A stretch of 64,000 bases of DNA, from NCBI RefSeq assembly GCF_905475395.1, contig NC_058337.1:118414368-118478367 (forward strand). The letters are read 5' to 3'. The notes under the pieces are model-generated. The model was not told the origin of the DNA. It worked only from the letters and a program-made list of their open reading frames with translations, and did no database searches. The position numbers were made by a program, and so were the translations under genes. The stretch is from Chrysoperla carnea. Lineage: Eukaryota > Arthropoda > Insecta > Neuroptera > Chrysopidae. Shown here piece after piece: positions 1 through 13,620 of the stretch (the first letter of the stretch is position 1; each line of letters starts with the position of its first letter).

Positions 1-164
1 ACCTTACAGCTCCAAACATTATTCGTTTCGTAACTGAGACATTAAATGAGATTGTCTATCATCTTACGTAATTAATATGTTTTTTTTAAACTTAGTTTGT
101 CGTTGAATTATTGCTTATCCAAGTTTTTTGTATTTAAATTTACTTAAAATCAATTCATATATAG
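1..164 (+). other. Partial intron upstream of the first visible SETD2 exon
   Basis: No convincing coding exon is visible. The stretch is AT-rich and ends in an acceptor AG at 163-164, so it reads as the 3' end of an intron. An open stretch near 10-66 follows a 'ttacag', but its phase does not fit the next exon and I did not call it. Confidence 0.55.
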
Positions 165-3100
165 GTATGTGATAAACCTGAAGAATCACAGGTCTTGTTC
201 AACACTGTAGCCGAGGAAATGATAATTGAGGATTTGGTTGAGGAAGAGACTGTCGTAATTGCCGAGGAATCCGTAAATAATTGTGATATCGAGGAAAGTC
301 TACGTAAAATTAGTGTTAACGACTATCAAGAAACTGAAACGTATATTCAAGTTGATGACGAGTATGTTCCAATATCCGAAGAAACCGTCCAATGTACTGA
401 AATTGTTCAAACCGAAACCGAAACTGTTCAAACAGAAACTGTTCAAATTGAGGCTGAAACCACTGAATCAGAAATCGTTCAAACTGTGCCTGAAACAATG
501 GATGTTGAAAACGACGAATCCCCAATTGAAAATCCCGAAAAGACAGAAATTTTTGAAGAAGATAGTGTGATTGGAGAAGAAAATTCGGATAAAGTTACCA
601 CAGCTGGAACTGATAGCCCATTTTCAGAGATTAATTTATCAAGTACAGATACTACAAACGATTCGGTAAATAGTGGAGAAAGCTCTGCCCCCGTGATAGT
701 TAAACCACCACCCGTGTCTCAAACAGTTGTTAATGGAATTAAAGAAAGTAGTGACTCACCTACGGAAAATGTACGCCGATCTAGTCGTATTCGAAATATT
801 AGCGAATTAAAATTAAAAACAAAAGGTCCAAAAGGTCGTGGATTAGTACAAACAAAGGCGATGTTGAAACAAGGAGTGAATGAAGTTGCATTACCTAGCG
901 CACCATCTCCACCGGTAAAAGTGAAACAACGTTGGAGACGTTCTAGTGAATTGGAAGCGGCACGTGAAGATCCAGAAATGGAGCAACGTTTACGACAGTT
1001 TACAAATATTAAGGAAAATTTGTATTTAACTGAACGCTTAACGAGTAAGGAAGCAAAACGGATGACTTGTGATTGTTTTTTAACCAAAGAAGAAATCGAA
1101 TCTGGGGAATATGGATGTGGAGAAGACTGTTTGAATCGTTTACTGATGATTGAATGGTAAGTACTCTAGTGTTTGAAGGTAAAAATAAACTAAGAATCGC
1201 TCCCACAGCTATTTTTTTTTGTAATAAGCTTCTTTTTTTTTGCAATTTAGTACTTATCCTAAATATAGTGTGCAAAAGCAAAAATTTACGTTTTATGAAA
1301 TAACTTTGAAGATAATTATAACACGCATTGCGTCGAGTGGTTGTTGTGTGCCCTAACTCACTCAAAATTAGTTTTGTCATAATAAATGAAACTTATTAAT
1401 TAACCGCGGGCGTGATTCTGAGAGCAAAAATTTTAAATCATTGAACTGAAATTCCAATTGATCGAGATGTTGTTTTATTTTTATTTGCAGTGGAAATCCT
1501 TGTGTCGTGGGGAATCGTTGTACGAATAAACGCTTCCAAAATTTAAAATATGCTCCATGTGAAGTTTTTCGTACTGACAAAAAAGGCTTTGGAATACGTG
1601 CAATTAAAGAAATACCCAAGTAAGTTTAAAATATAATTGTGTAACATATTCTTATTTTAATCCGTTCAAAATATTTTTAGCGGTGAATTTATCATGGAAT
1701 ACGTAGGAGAGGTGGTAAATCAGAACGAATTCGAAAAACGTGCAGAAGTATACAGTGCAGACAAAAATATTCATTACTATTTTATGTCGTTACGTGCGGA
1801 CGCTGTAATTGATGCAACGCAAAAAGGAAACGTATCCCGATTTATCAATCATTCCTGTGATCCGAATGCCGAAACACAAAAGTGGACGGTTAACGGTGAA
1901 TTACGAATTGGATTCTTTGCACGTCGTGATATCATGGCTATGGAGGAGATCACATTCGATTACCAGTTCCAACGATATGGCAAGGAAGCTCAAAAATGTT
2001 ATTGTGAATCAGAACTTTGTCGAGGATGGATTGGAGAAGAACCTGATGATGAAGACGAGGAAGATGAGGAAGTTGAAGAGGAAGAAATCATCGAAGAACG
2101 TAAAGTAGAGGAAGTTGAAGTGCCAATAGAAGAAACTAGCGAAGAAGGAAAAATGGTTACAGAAAAGAAAGTTCAAGTTGTTCAAGTGGTGAAGAAAATC
2201 GCAAAACCGTTAAAGAAACGTCCAACTAGAACGGATATTCGAGATGATACAGATTTGGATGTGGAAATTGAAAAATTAACGACAACTGGTATTAAAAATC
2301 GTGCACATACGTTAACACTTTCTCGATTATTGGTACGTGCATGTGATGCGCACGATAAAGCGCCACGATTATTGAATCTTTTACGGAACGCAGAGCTACC
2401 ATGCCGACGTTTGTTTCTTGATTATCATGGATTACGGTTGTTACATACCTGGATGACACACGAAGGTGCTGACGATTCATTTAAGTGAGTAATTTTTTAT
2501 AAATTATTTAATACAAGTTTTTGATTCAACCATCAATGTTTATCACTCTAAAAATAGGCCTTATTTACGTAACATTTAAGCGTTTGTTCCATTGTTCAAA
2601 CACTTTATAGAAGTTTTCCAGTATTACCTTCAACAAGTTGATCGAATCTAAAAGAGCACTAAGAAGGGAAAATTAAAATTATAGGTACTAAAAATTCAGA
2701 AGAAAATTGTTTTTGATCATATTTTTAATAAATTTTAATTCACAATGAGCCCTTTCTAATATTTTTGGTGAGAATCGGTACACAAAGTTCCGCCTACAAC
2801 ACAAAATCAGAGGTAAACTGTCATTTCGTTTTCCTACCAATTTAGGAAAAAAAATTGATTTTTAAATCATTACCGTGGGCTTTTTATAAACTATGAAATC
2901 CCAGTATATTCTTAGTAGAATGTATATAACTATAGCTGTATTTGTTCAGGGTGTTACTTTTGGAGACGTTAGCATCACTTCCAATATCAAACAAAACAAT
3001 GCTACAAGACAGTAAAGTATTAAGTACAGTTCAAAAATGGTCTGAAGGTTGTCCAATTGTTTCACCAAACACGGATTCTGGAAACAGTACTCCTGATGTA

Positions 3101-6100
3101 AGTGGAGCTTCAAAGCAAGAGACATCTACACCGAATGGCCTAACAGAACAGCCACTACCAACTGTGATACATACAGCACCAACTGAAATCATGTCACTTT
3201 CGTTGAAACTTCTTGCCGATTGGTCTACACTCAAAGAAGTGTTTCGAATTCCGAAAAAAGAGCGTATCGAACAAATGAAGGAGCATGAACGTGAAGCAGA
3301 TCGTTCTGGTCAGTTATATAAAGATAAAACATCGTCAGAACGAAGTAGTGGTGATATGACACGTGATCGATATGATAGATATCGACGTAATAAAGGACGT
3401 GAATCTTCACCCCCTCGAAAAGGTTTACATCAAATGCCACAACCTTTGTTAAATGCACCTCCACCTAAACTTACGAAACATCAGCGTCGGCATTTATTCG
3501 CCATGCAAGTAGCACAAGAAGAAGAGGAAAAACGGCGCAATCAACAAGCAGAAGCATGGCGAAATCATGAACAGCGTTGTCTAGCATTAGGTATTGATCC
3601 TCGCCAGCCATTTATTCCCACTCCAGTATGGCTCCCTCCTCCTTTACCACCGCCAATACCGCCCCCACAACCCCCACCTCCTGTAAAATTACCACCGAAA
3701 TGGAAATGTGCAAAAGATAATCGCGGGCGACCGTATTACTATCATACAAAAATACGTATATCACAGTGGGAACCACCTGAATTTCCTCCACCTTTGCCGC
3801 CGGTTATGGAAACGGAGAAAATTGTTCAAGAAGTAGTGGATGATGATGGTAATGATACTACGTCATCATCTTCGGAAGAAAGTAGTACGGTTAGCGAAAC
3901 ATCAAGTAGTGAAAATGATTCCTCGGATGATGATATGGAAATGGATGATACCCGATTAATGTTAGAAGTACGACAAAAATTAAAATTAATAAATCCAGAA
4001 CTTCCATTACCACCACTGCCTTTGGAGAGGACAATTAAAGAATCACCACCTATACAAAATACAAAACGTAAACGTGAAGCTTTAGTACAAGAAATCATTA
4101 TTAGCGTAAGTTTTTTATTTTTCAAAAACTTCTGGCAGATCAATACAAAATATTTTTAATCGCGACGGAAAACGTTAATGAAAGGAATAATATTCACGTT
4201 TGTTCTTGAAATATTGATTTAATCTGTTAAAAGGGGTAGAAAGTTTCAGTTATTTAAGGGCAAAAACGCGGATGAAGCCATTGGTAAAAGCTAGTTTATT
4301 ATCAAATGAGCATATAATCATCAAAAATTGAAAAAAATAAACTTTGGCCGGGTATAACTTACTCGTGCCTTCTCCATAGACTGCAAACTCCAATGTAGCC
4401 GCAACGACACTAAATAGAATAGCTAATACGCTCGAAGAGGTCAACTTCAGCTACTGTGAGCGGCAAATACGCATGTATTTTGTTTTAAAAGTTATCAGAG
4501 TTTTAAAAATCGTTGAATATTAGATAACCGGGAATAATGATGCCAGGTTAAAGATTTCCTGTGACGCTATTGTCGGTAAATATTGTCTGTGTCGATCAAT
4601 GAAATAATACTAAGAAATAAAAAGTATTTTTCGTGTTGTTTTTCAGAAGTTTTTAATGTTTTTGAAGCACTTTATTAGCGATGAGTTTAAATTTATACAT
4701 TTTTATTTGTTTTACAGCCAAGACGAGAAGAAGATATAATATCAAGTAAAATTGAAGCACGTAAATATCGTGAAACCAAAGATAAACTGCGTAGGCGTAA
4801 AGAAGCCGCTGCAGCAGCTGCACGATCCAAAGAGAAACGTTCAGTTATACCAATACCTGACATCGAAATCAGCAGTGACAAAGAACAAAAGATAAAAAAT
4901 AATTTTCGTAAAAAAATGGCGAATGTTATGGTACATATTTTAGGACCATATAAGAAAGCAGATTGTAAAATTGGACGTATCACAAACACAGATGATTTTA
5001 AACATTTAGCTAAAAAGGTGAGTTTTTTCTTTTCATTTTTTCCGATCTCTGCCTCTCTGTATTTATGCTTATCAAATTTGTAATAAAATAACTAGCGAAA
5101 CTACTCTTGCTTGCGGAAAAATTAGGCTTCTTTAACAAAATTTGATTTGACAACCTTGTATATCTTAATTTTTTCTCTAAATTTAGAATCTAATGGCGTC
5201 TTTTGACCACGCAATAATTGATGATATTTTCAAATTTAGTAGATTTATATTGAAATCGAATAAAGTTTTTTTAAGGTAGCTAAGTTGTAGAAGATAACAT
5301 AAATTTTCTAAATGATAGAAGTTTTCTCAATATTTTTGATTTTCAAGGACATTTTAACTTATTTTGACATTTTCAAATCAAGGATAGCTTAAAAAAAAGA
5401 CCAACGTTTAAATTATTTATTAATTTATTATATTAAGTGGTTATGTCCGTCATCTGGTAGTGAAAATAAAAACGTAAGCGTGTATGCGTAATATAGATGT
5501 ATTTTCATGCCGACGCTTTACGTTGAGTTTGATCGTCAAATTAGGCCACGTGGTCTTAGCAGCGGCACATCGTAAAAAGCTAAATATAGTTTAGCTTTTT
5601 ATTCTCAGAGTTGATTTTGATAATACGGGCTAAATAAATTTATATTCACTAATAAAATACTTTTTTTATCGCTCAATTTGACGTTGACGCCTGACGCTAG
5701 ACGTAACTCTATTTTTTTCAGGTAGATAGAACCCTAATTTGACGCTTAAAGCCAGCGTCAAGCGTCATCATTAGGTTACATCTTTAGTTATGACGTTTCC
5801 AATAAATCGATTAATTTTTTCGCTTGAAGCGTCATCATTAGGTTACATCTTTAGAATATGTCGTTTCCAATAAATTTTATTGTAAAATTCAACTTTAATA
5901 TTTTCAGAGTTATATAAAAGGAGTTGCTAAAAGTTACTCTGCTTAGGCACTATACGCTTTTGAAATCGTTTTCCTTCCATAACTTTAGAACGGATAGCGC
6001 GATTTTGATAAAATTTGGTGGTGATGATACTGTTTTTTTTACAAAACAACTCAATCTTATAATAAGTAATATCAATTCACGGACGTAAAATGTGGGATTT

Positions 6101-6640
6101 TTGGTAGCTAAAACCCTCCCAAACTTTTACACTTATGTACAAAAAAGGTGGTCTTCATAATGATCGATTATTCTCATGATTTACTCAAAACTTGCAATTT
6201 TAATCTTTGGTAGCAACAAAATTGAGACAAAATTTAAGTTTCGAAAAACTATTTATATTTGATTCAGATATTTTTTAGCTAAAAATAAGACTTAAACAAC
6301 AGTAATTATTCATATCGGTGCGATTTTAATGAGTGTAGAGTGCCAAAATAGAGCAATTTTTTCTCGGACATGTTTAGCTAAATCGACTTATTTTGAGCTA
6401 AGCTATATATTATGACACCCTATATATCGGCTTACAGTAAATTTAACTTCATTTATTTTGTTACAGTTAACGATGTTCGTAATGTTAAAAGAATTAAAAA
6501 ATTGTCGTAGTGTATTTGAATTAGCAGTGAACGATAGTGTTAAAACGAAAGCACGTGAGTTTGTTAAAAAATATATGTCAAAATATGGTGAAATTTATAT
6601 ACGAACTAAAGAAGAAATGAAAGAGGAAACTGATCCGTAA
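165..6640 (+). CDS. Set2: SETD2/Set2 histone H3-lysine-36 methyltransferase (5'-truncated by window)
   Basis: SETD2 family proteins trimethylate histone H3 lysine 36 and bind the phosphorylated C-terminal domain of elongating RNA polymerase II in the nucleus. Exons by GT-AG signals and frame continuity: 165-1156, 1491-1619, 1681-2484, 2950-4105, 4718-5017 and 6467-6640, giving 1184 visible residues. The first exon is acidic with E/T/V-rich repeats. A Cys-rich AWS domain (about residues 300-355) crosses the first junction, where TG plus T restores a Cys. The SET domain (about 374-465) has GEFIMEYVGEV, RFINHSCDPNAE and EEITFDYQ, followed by the post-SET CYCESELCRGWIG. Next come an acidic run, a conserved helical region, a proline-rich stretch, a WW domain (about 890-920; PPKWKCAKDNRGRPYYYH), and the C-terminal SRI domain (about 1087-1175) split by the 1.4-kb last intron. 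All catalytic motifs are intact. The start codon and N-terminal exons lie left of the window. Identity is near certain; exon edges are hand-derived. Confidence 0.95.
5761..5876. repeat. Tandem direct repeat in the last SETD2 intron
   Basis: Two copies of a segment beginning AGCGTCATCATTAGGTTACA start at 5761 and 5828, a period of 67. The area just upstream (about 5490-5760) holds many scattered GACGC/GCGTC words, so this looks like a degraded short-unit repeat. Nothing here resembles an exon. Confidence 0.75.
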
Positions 6641-6774
6641 ATAAGTCAAAAAAATGTTCATTAATTTTAATATAAAAAAAAACAAAACAAAAGAATTAAG
6701 TAAGTTGTAATTAATTAATTTAATAATTGTAAACTATTTTGACTGTTTTTATTATTTATTAAGAAATTGTAAAT

Positions 6775-6814
6775 AATAAATTTATTTAATTTTCAAATTC
6801 AAATTGTAAATAAA
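6775..6814 (+). terminator. Polyadenylation signals of SETD2
   Basis: Canonical AATAAA hexamers at 6775-6780 and 6809-6814 lie 135-175 bases past the stop codon, followed by a T-run at 6824. The 3' UTR is therefore probably about 200 bases. Confidence 0.6.
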
Positions 6815-6857
6815 AAACTTAATGATTTTTTTTTTTAAATTTTTATTGTTGTTTCAT

Positions 6858-7380
6858 TTTTATACCATGCATATATGAAATATACATAGTATATTAAGTT
6901 AAGTCCCAAGTTTGTAACGCTTAAAAATAATGATGCTAGGAAAAAAATTTTGTCATAGGTGTTCACTAAATCACCTAATTAGTTCATTTCCGGTTGTCCG
7001 TCCGTCCGTCCGTCTGTGGACACGATAACTCAAAAACGAAAAAAGATATCGAGCTGAAATTTTTACAGCGTACTCAAGACGTAAAAAGTGAGGTCAAGTT
7101 CGTAAATGAGCATCATAGGTCAATTGGGTCTTGGGTCCGTAGGACCCATCTTGTAAACCGTTAGAGATAGAACAAAAGTTTAAATGTAAAAAATGTTCCT
7201 TAAAATTAAACAACTTTTGTTTGAAACATTTTTTCGTAAACATCACTGTTTACCCGTGAGGCCGCCAATTAGGCGGAAATTTTATAATATGTACTATACT
7301 TGATTATCAGTTATGTATGTGTCACATGTTTGTATGTGTAATGTGATAAAGAAATCAACACTGACTATGCATGGTATTTC
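6858..7380. repeat. Interspersed repeat family R1, copy 1 (MITE-like, near full length)
   Basis: About 520 bases bounded by inverted ends around ATACCATGCATA (near 6861) and TATGCATGGTAT (near 7366). It contains a CCGT microrepeat (7000-7016) and the word CACGATAACTCAAAAACGAA. The same family recurs at 26535, 45828 and, in the opposite orientation, 52789. No coding capacity is seen. Short inverted ends and lack of an ORF suggest a non-autonomous DNA element. Confidence 0.7.
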
Positions 7381-7626
7381 AACAATTAACTCAGTCAATT
7401 GTTTGTTTTCACTTGTTATTAAATATTTTTAAATTTTTATTAATTCTAAAAAAATATTGAAGGTAGGAACTTTCTAGCTATCTAAAATATTGGTTTTTAT
7501 TATTGTTATTTGATAGTAGAAAGGTAAAGTAAAATCACAAGTTAGTTCAGTTTGATAGGCGTTTTCTGAGTTTCATCCTTTATTTAATGAATATTAAACA
7601 AAAATTGTTAAAATAAATGACAAAAT

Positions 7627-8480
7627 TTATATATATAAGAATGGAAGCTGATTGATCGATCAACGCACAGCTGAAACCGTTGGGTCTAGAAGCCTGAAAT
7701 TTTGTACACACGTTCCTTAAGAAACGTAAGTGGGTATTAAGAAGGGATTTTTGGAAATTCGTCCCCTATAGGGCTCAAAAGTGAATGCAAATTTTGTATA
7801 TGTGAACTGCATGCCAATAATTTTATAGACAAATATAGATCAACGTATGTTATATTTTTTTATATATACAAGTCCGTATCAAAAACCCATTCGTGCAGTC
7901 AACAAATGCACCCGATTTTTGCACTTTTTGGGTCAAAATTACCTTATATACTGAGTTTTATCGAAATTGGAGATTATAAAAATTTTTCGATTTTTTGCAA
8001 TTTTTTTAAGGGGTACCCTTTTGAAAAAATGGAGAAAAACGCAAAAAATTTTTTTTTTTGAAATTTGATGAAACTCGGTGGATGGGGTAATTTTGATCCA
8101 AAAAGTATAAAAATCAGGTTAATTTAATGGTTGGATGCAGAGTTTCTGAGATATCGCAATATTTTGATCGATTTTAGTCCATATCTCAAAAACTATTCGA
8201 CCAATCAACAAATGCACCCGATTTTTGCACTTTTTGGGTCAAAATTACCTTATATACTGAGTTTTATCAAAATAAGAGATAAATTGAAATTGCAATTTTT
8301 TAAAGGGAAATCCCTTTGAAATACCAGCGAGTATCATGCAAAACTTCATTTTCAAAAAAGTTAGAAAAATTAAAATCCATAAAATTGTGGACAAAAGGGA
8401 GAATAAGTGAAGGCTATAACGTGATAATCTTTGTTCTAAAAAGGAGAGATTGCGCAGCAAAGCGGGCGGGTATCTGGTAG
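7627..8480 (+). mobile_element. Helitron-like non-autonomous element with internal repeats
   Basis: The left end has the TATATATATAAGAATGG form typical of insect Helitron starts, and the right end has GCGGGCGGGTATCTGGTAG, close to the insect Helitron 3' consensus. The canonical 5' TC and 3' CTRR are degraded. Inside, a segment of about 70 bases beginning AACAAATGCACCCGATTTTT occurs at 7901 and 8207 in direct orientation, with an inverted, more diverged copy near 8085-8135. No Rep/helicase ORF is present. Confidence 0.55.
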
Positions 8481-9034
8481 TATAATATATATTGGATTTT
8501 AATGCTAAGAAAGACTCTATCTAGCGATAGAAAAAAGAACTATTGTCAGAACGCCAAATATAGCACAGTACATTAAAATGTATAATAAAGCATATATCTC
8601 CTGCCTCTTTAATAATTTAAATAATCAGCTGATTGTAACGAAAATGGTTTACATTTTTTTTACTCGTGGCGCTGACATCTTAGCGTTAAAATTGACATTT
8701 TAATGTTTATTATTTAAAAAAAAGATGTCATTACAGTCTATATTAAAATAGTGTATTTGTAATAGGACAGGTATAAATAAGCACTAGTTTTATATTATAA
8801 AAAATATTTATCTAAATATCTACAGTGCAATAATCAAATAAAATTTACAATATTATCAAAAACAACACTTAATAATAATTCTTTAGACGACAAACGGCTT
8901 TAAGACTTATTCAAATGACAAAAAGAACGTATAGACAAAGTCTTAACAGGGAGGTGATTACAAATTTTTTTATGCTTGAGCTAGAGGTTTGATATTTTGC
9001 TATTAATTATTTGTGTCACAGCGGTACGAAAGAC
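8481..9034. other. Intergenic spacer at convergent 3' ends
   Basis: AT-rich sequence between the Helitron-like element and the stop codon of the first ABCH gene. It probably carries that gene's 3' UTR; a minus-strand AATAAA reads from TTTATT near 8706. Nothing else is recognised. Confidence 0.4.
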
Positions 9035-12000
9035 CTACCGGCGTTTAAAATAAGAGTATAACCAGGCTGTTATTAAAAAGAATGCAATCCAACTTCCCAA
9101 AGATTTTAACCCCACCAGAACTTCAGGTTGTGTAATGCCCCAGCCTTTTACAAATATACCTCGTTGAGCCAGTATACCATATGTTAATGGTAACAATTCA
9201 CAGACTTGTCGAAATGGAATTGGTATACCTTCCAGTGGCCATATAATACCACTAACGCATAACACTGGATATCCAATTCCCATACCCACAAATGTTGTTG
9301 TGAATTCTTTGTCACATAATTGTGACAAGAATACTCCAAAGGCTACACCACATATACCTTGTAAGAATTGTAATAAATATATTAGAAAAATGTTTCCATG
9401 ATTTTCCATTTCAAAGACGACGATCATTATGAATAAAATAATCGTACTTTGGATTAAAATTACAATTCCTTCGGTAATAAAATGGGATAAACATATTGTA
9501 AGTTTTGAAACACCTAAAAAAAAAATATTTTTTAATGAGATTTTAAGCAAAATTTCGCTCTTTTTTTGTGGCTTCCTCAGACTCCAATCGTTTAATTTAT
9601 TTTTTTAGTATTATTAGTATGTAAAAAACATTTTTATCATCCTAAACTACTTTTCATGAAAATCGCACACAGAAAGATATATTACCTGCAATTACAGATC
9701 TTTGCATAAGTCCCTCATTTCTTTCGCAAATTATATTCCCTGATGTGGGCATAATTGATAACAAGAATACAATACTGAAATAAAAATTGCGTTATAAAAT
9801 TCAAAACATTTTCGCAGTCTATATTTTTTGAATAAACTTTACCTCATTGTAAGTGCTGGCATCATAAAAAGTTGTCGAGTTGACGAATCAATGTCAGTCC
9901 ACATGCCTTCTAATTGCATTGGTGAATCGGCAATTTTGGGATTTTGTTTACAAGCTATCATTAAATTATTTAAAAATTGTTTTGTGCCCGATCGTAATTT
10001 TAATTCAATTTCGATAGCGTTTTCTGAAACTACAAGAAACATTTTGCAACATACTCAAATCTTTTTTACAAAATAAAAATTTCTTACCTGAATTATCGCC
10101 CCAAATACTAATCTCTGATAATTCAAAAACGTCATTACTTGACATTTCTGGTGCAAATAATCGTTTGAATAATGCAGACGAAAAATTACTTCGAAAATAT
10201 ATTACACTCCATGCTTTACCCGCTTTTACAGCATTTTTCCCTGCATCTAAATCTGCATATGGTATCTGCCTAAATTTTATTGGATCAAGATTATCTAAAA
10301 GTCGACAACTTAACGACTTAAATAGACACCCTTTGTAAATTGGACAAGTATTATTTGAATATAATTCAGGAACTTCATCATTAACAACTGCTAGATTTAA
10401 ATTTTTAGCTGGAACTCCAATACATAAGAAAAATAAGACTGTTTGGAATATCGGAACGAAAAAAATTATTCCTAAGCTTAAAGCATTTCTCCTATGCGAA
10501 TAATAATTCTTCATTAATGTTGCTTTAAATTTACCCCAAAATGGAGCTTCTCGTTTTTTCTGCCACAAAAAACAAGAAATAATAATTTATGCTATTAAAG
10601 AATATATTTTTTTTTGATTTCTTACATCTTTTGATTCCAAGGGTCGTGCAATAATAATTTCGTTATTATTCGATTTGATGTCGTCTCGTTTATGCATAAT
10701 GTAGTTTTGTTCGGAACATAGTTTTAGAAAAACTTGTTCCAGCGTATTACAATCATAAGCCAAAAGTAAATCTTTTGGGGATGCTTCGGTTAATAAAGAT
10801 CCATATCTCATTAATCCAACCTTAAACAGTTTTATTTTGTTGATGATGGTAGAAACTTTTTTTGGATTGTTAACAGTGGCGAATCAGAATCATTTTTTGA
10901 GATGGGCTTTGTCAGCTGCAAAGTTTCATGGAGGCAACATTATATTCTGAGCGTTCTCGTTCTTTTTGATAATGTGTATTCCGTAATCAAGTATTCTATT
11001 TTCTTCTCAGTTAGAAGGGATTTTAGATTGATCTGGGTATTGTAGAGTACCAATATTGTTGTTTTACCCAATATACTTGGACAAGAAAAGCTAGGCGAAT
11101 AAAATCTGATTTTATTCAGTGATGAGTCTTTACCAAATAATGAGCCAAAAGTCTTGTTATCTTTGATATTGATCCAGAAGAACGTTTTGAAAAGAAATGT
11201 CCTGCATATCTATTTGAAAACTATAACAGATTGCTTTTAAAAAAATATACTGCCGCTCTAAGGGGGAGCCACATTTTTGTGTGACAGTAAGTAATATATC
11301 TTGAAAAAGGAAGGAGACTTTGCCTGCATGTTTTTTGGATTCACCACTGTTACTTTGAGTTTAATTTAATACCTACAGTATCTGCTTGGCGTGCTTCTTC
11401 GATATAATGTGTTGTTATAATAATTGAAATATTTTCACTAGTTGTCAAATATTTTAAATAATCCCAAATTGTTTTTCGTAAAAGTGTATCAACACCGACC
11501 GTGGGTTCATCTAGAATTAATATTTCTGGTTTATGTAATAATGTAACCGCCAATGAAATGCGTCGATATTCGCCACCGCTAAAATTTTTTGATAAAATAT
11601 AGTCGTAAAAAATTTTAGATGTTTTTTTATTGAAATTGGATTTCTGTCATTGTTGGTGTTACATTTATTATAAATTACCTCCTTCTTTATTGAATGTAAT
11701 TGTGTAATTTGAATTTATACATTCCAAAAATTTCGTAAAATACATCAGCTATAAAAATCTGTTTCATAACTCAATCATTGATTGGGGACATATTTTTGGA
11801 CCTTGAATTTGACCTAGATTTTCGCGAACATTCAATTTGAAACATATGCATATCGAATATATTATATATTACATTGCCCTGAGTCCTGACCATAAAAAGT
11901 AATGATATGCCGAAAATTTTTATTTGGATTTTTGGACTGACTATGAAATAAACTTCCCTCTACTGAGAAATTAGTAAGATGCCCCCTTTCCAACACAATA

Positions 12001-13248
12001 ATTTAAGAAGATTAAGATTTTTATAGCTGATGTAATTTAAGAAAATTTTGTATGATCGATTAAAATAACGCTCCTTGTATATTTATTACCCTTATCTCTG
12101 TCTTAAATAAGTTATGTACAAATTTAAATTTCGAAGTACTTACCTTAAAGACCGAATAAATTGATTTGCATTAGGTAAGTCTAATAAATTAGAATAAAAT
12201 TTAAATTTCTGATCAATTTCCTCGTTACTTAGACCATGTATCATGCCGAAATATTGAAAAATTTCTCGTATTGTAAAAAATTTGTACAATGAATTCTCTT
12301 GTGGCATGTAACCAATATTTCTAGCCATTGATACGTTTTTTTTGGTGATATCATGACCCAATACAAACATTTTACCAGTTTGGATTTTTTTCAAACCCAC
12401 TATACATGATAACAAAGTGGTTTTACCACAACCGGAAGGTCCTAACAACGCATATCTGGATACAGAAAGAAACAAAAAAAAATAATTTTTATATTATAAC
12501 AGTTAATTTTGATTCTAGTGAGATAAAAGCACGAGTTGGATAATCGCAGAGCTATTGGCGCATTCAATAGATGGCGCCATGTTAAAAATACAAACATATC
12601 ATATAAGCTACAATAACTGTTCCCCTTAAATAGTTTACTACAATGTAATATAACAAGAACCTTAGCCACAGCAACGTGACTGGGTCTGCTAGTATTGTTA
12701 TATATTATAACAAATATAAGACGTTTGGGGGCCAATATATCAATATATACCGTTAATTACGCAGAAATATCAATAATTGCAACGTTTCGTTAATTTATTT
12801 TTACTTCCTCAGCGCCCGATCTTTCTGTAAAGGAGGACTATCTTAAATAGGGATCAAAGTAAAAGAAGTGTCCAGTTGAAAGATTTAAATAACAGTTCTG
12901 AAATTTACCAGAATGGCGCTTGTGTCGTAAAAGGGTGTTATATAATTAAAAATTTAACGGACCCCGTGAAAGAAAATGCCACATGAAATTTTGAATAAAT
13001 ATTCTGGTACTTAATTATTAGTATTTACACGTGTTAATGAAATTAAATAAAAAAAAGTTTTTCAAAACTTACATTAATCCCTTGGGAACTCGCATACAAA
13101 AATCTTTTAAAACATAATTGGTTGTACATCGTTCATATTGAAAATATGCATGTCGTATTAGAACCACAGATTCAGGAATTATATCACAGGCGGGCGTTAA
13201 ACTCAATTGTAATTGCGGTTTTTCATTTTTTATTTTTTCGGGTCCCAT
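9035..13248 (-). CDS. ABC transporter subfamily H half-transporter, tandem copy 1
   Basis: A half-transporter with the ATP-binding domain first and the membrane domain second, as in ABCH/ABCG. Exons, high to low: 13248-13073, 12455-12144, 11578-11377, 10820-10626, 10559-10088, 10029-9843, 9774-9686, 9513-9035. The sum is 2112 nt with no in-frame stop, giving 703 residues. Walker A GPSGCGKT is at 64-71, the Q-loop YMPQE near 111, the signature SGGEYRR at 163-169 (altered from SGGQQRR), Walker B ILILDE at 182-187, and the switch His at 220 (TTHYIEEAR). The membrane half starts near residue 310. It has an extracellular loop with the Cys motif CPIYKGCLFKSLSC and about five further hydrophobic segments, ending YFKRR. 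The start is the first ATG after an acceptor at 13255-13256. Family members are plasma-membrane lipid or xenobiotic exporters; the substrate is unknown. Insect annotation often calls these 'ABC transporter G family member 23'. Confidence 0.92.
10830..11340 (+). pseudogene. Possible Tc1-like transposase fossil in ABCH copy 1 intron 3
   Basis: On the plus strand, near 11085-11135, a WTRK-like stretch is followed after a frameshift by ILFSDES. This resembles the Tc1 block W-T-x-x-x-W...V-L-F-S-D-E-S. The surrounding sequence has stops in all frames. Copy 2 carries the homologous but more decayed sequence at about 16140-16520, so the insertion would predate the duplication. The match is short and tentative. 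Confidence 0.3.
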
Positions 13249-13436
13249 TTTTTTCTAGATAATTATAAAACATTTGAATGGTAATTTAACAAAAAATACA
13301 ATAAGACCAATATTATTTTGAAACAATAAAATTTAAGTTATGATATCATTTCACTTTAAGCCAAATTAGTTTCTCAAACTACTTTAACCAATATAATTAA
13401 TTACATGTATTGATTACTAATTAATAATGCACTTAC

Positions 13437-13620
13437 CATCTAAAATTGTCAATTAATTATTTCATAAATGTAACTTCTACACTCAAATGTTAACAATTAT
13501 TCTTTTAATAATTTGTTATTAAAAATTAATTGTTATAATTAATTTAAATCAATATTATAAAATATGTAATTTTAAAAATAATATTAATACAGTGGCTTGT
13601 TATCTTCAGACATCGGGTAA
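13437..13620 (-). promoter_or_regulatory. 5'-UTR exon and promoter region of ABCH copy 1
   Basis: A noncoding exon ends at 13437 with donor GATG|GTAAGT and splices to the acceptor TAG just 6 bases before the ATG exon. Upstream, two blocks match copy 2 closely: GTTAACATTTGAGTGTAGAA (near 13475-13495) and GAAGATAACAAGCCA with a GATA word (near 13596-13610). Conservation of both suggests functional promoter sequence. The transcription start is not resolved. Confidence 0.5.

Noticed and set aside
195-195. Start of SETD2 at the first codon-like TTG
   Set aside because: The frame continues upstream to a splice acceptor at 163-164 and the family has a long N-terminus, so the real start lies left of the window.
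7000-7016. CCGT run as a functional microsatellite or array
   Set aside because: It is an internal part of repeat R1, present in inverted form in copy 4.
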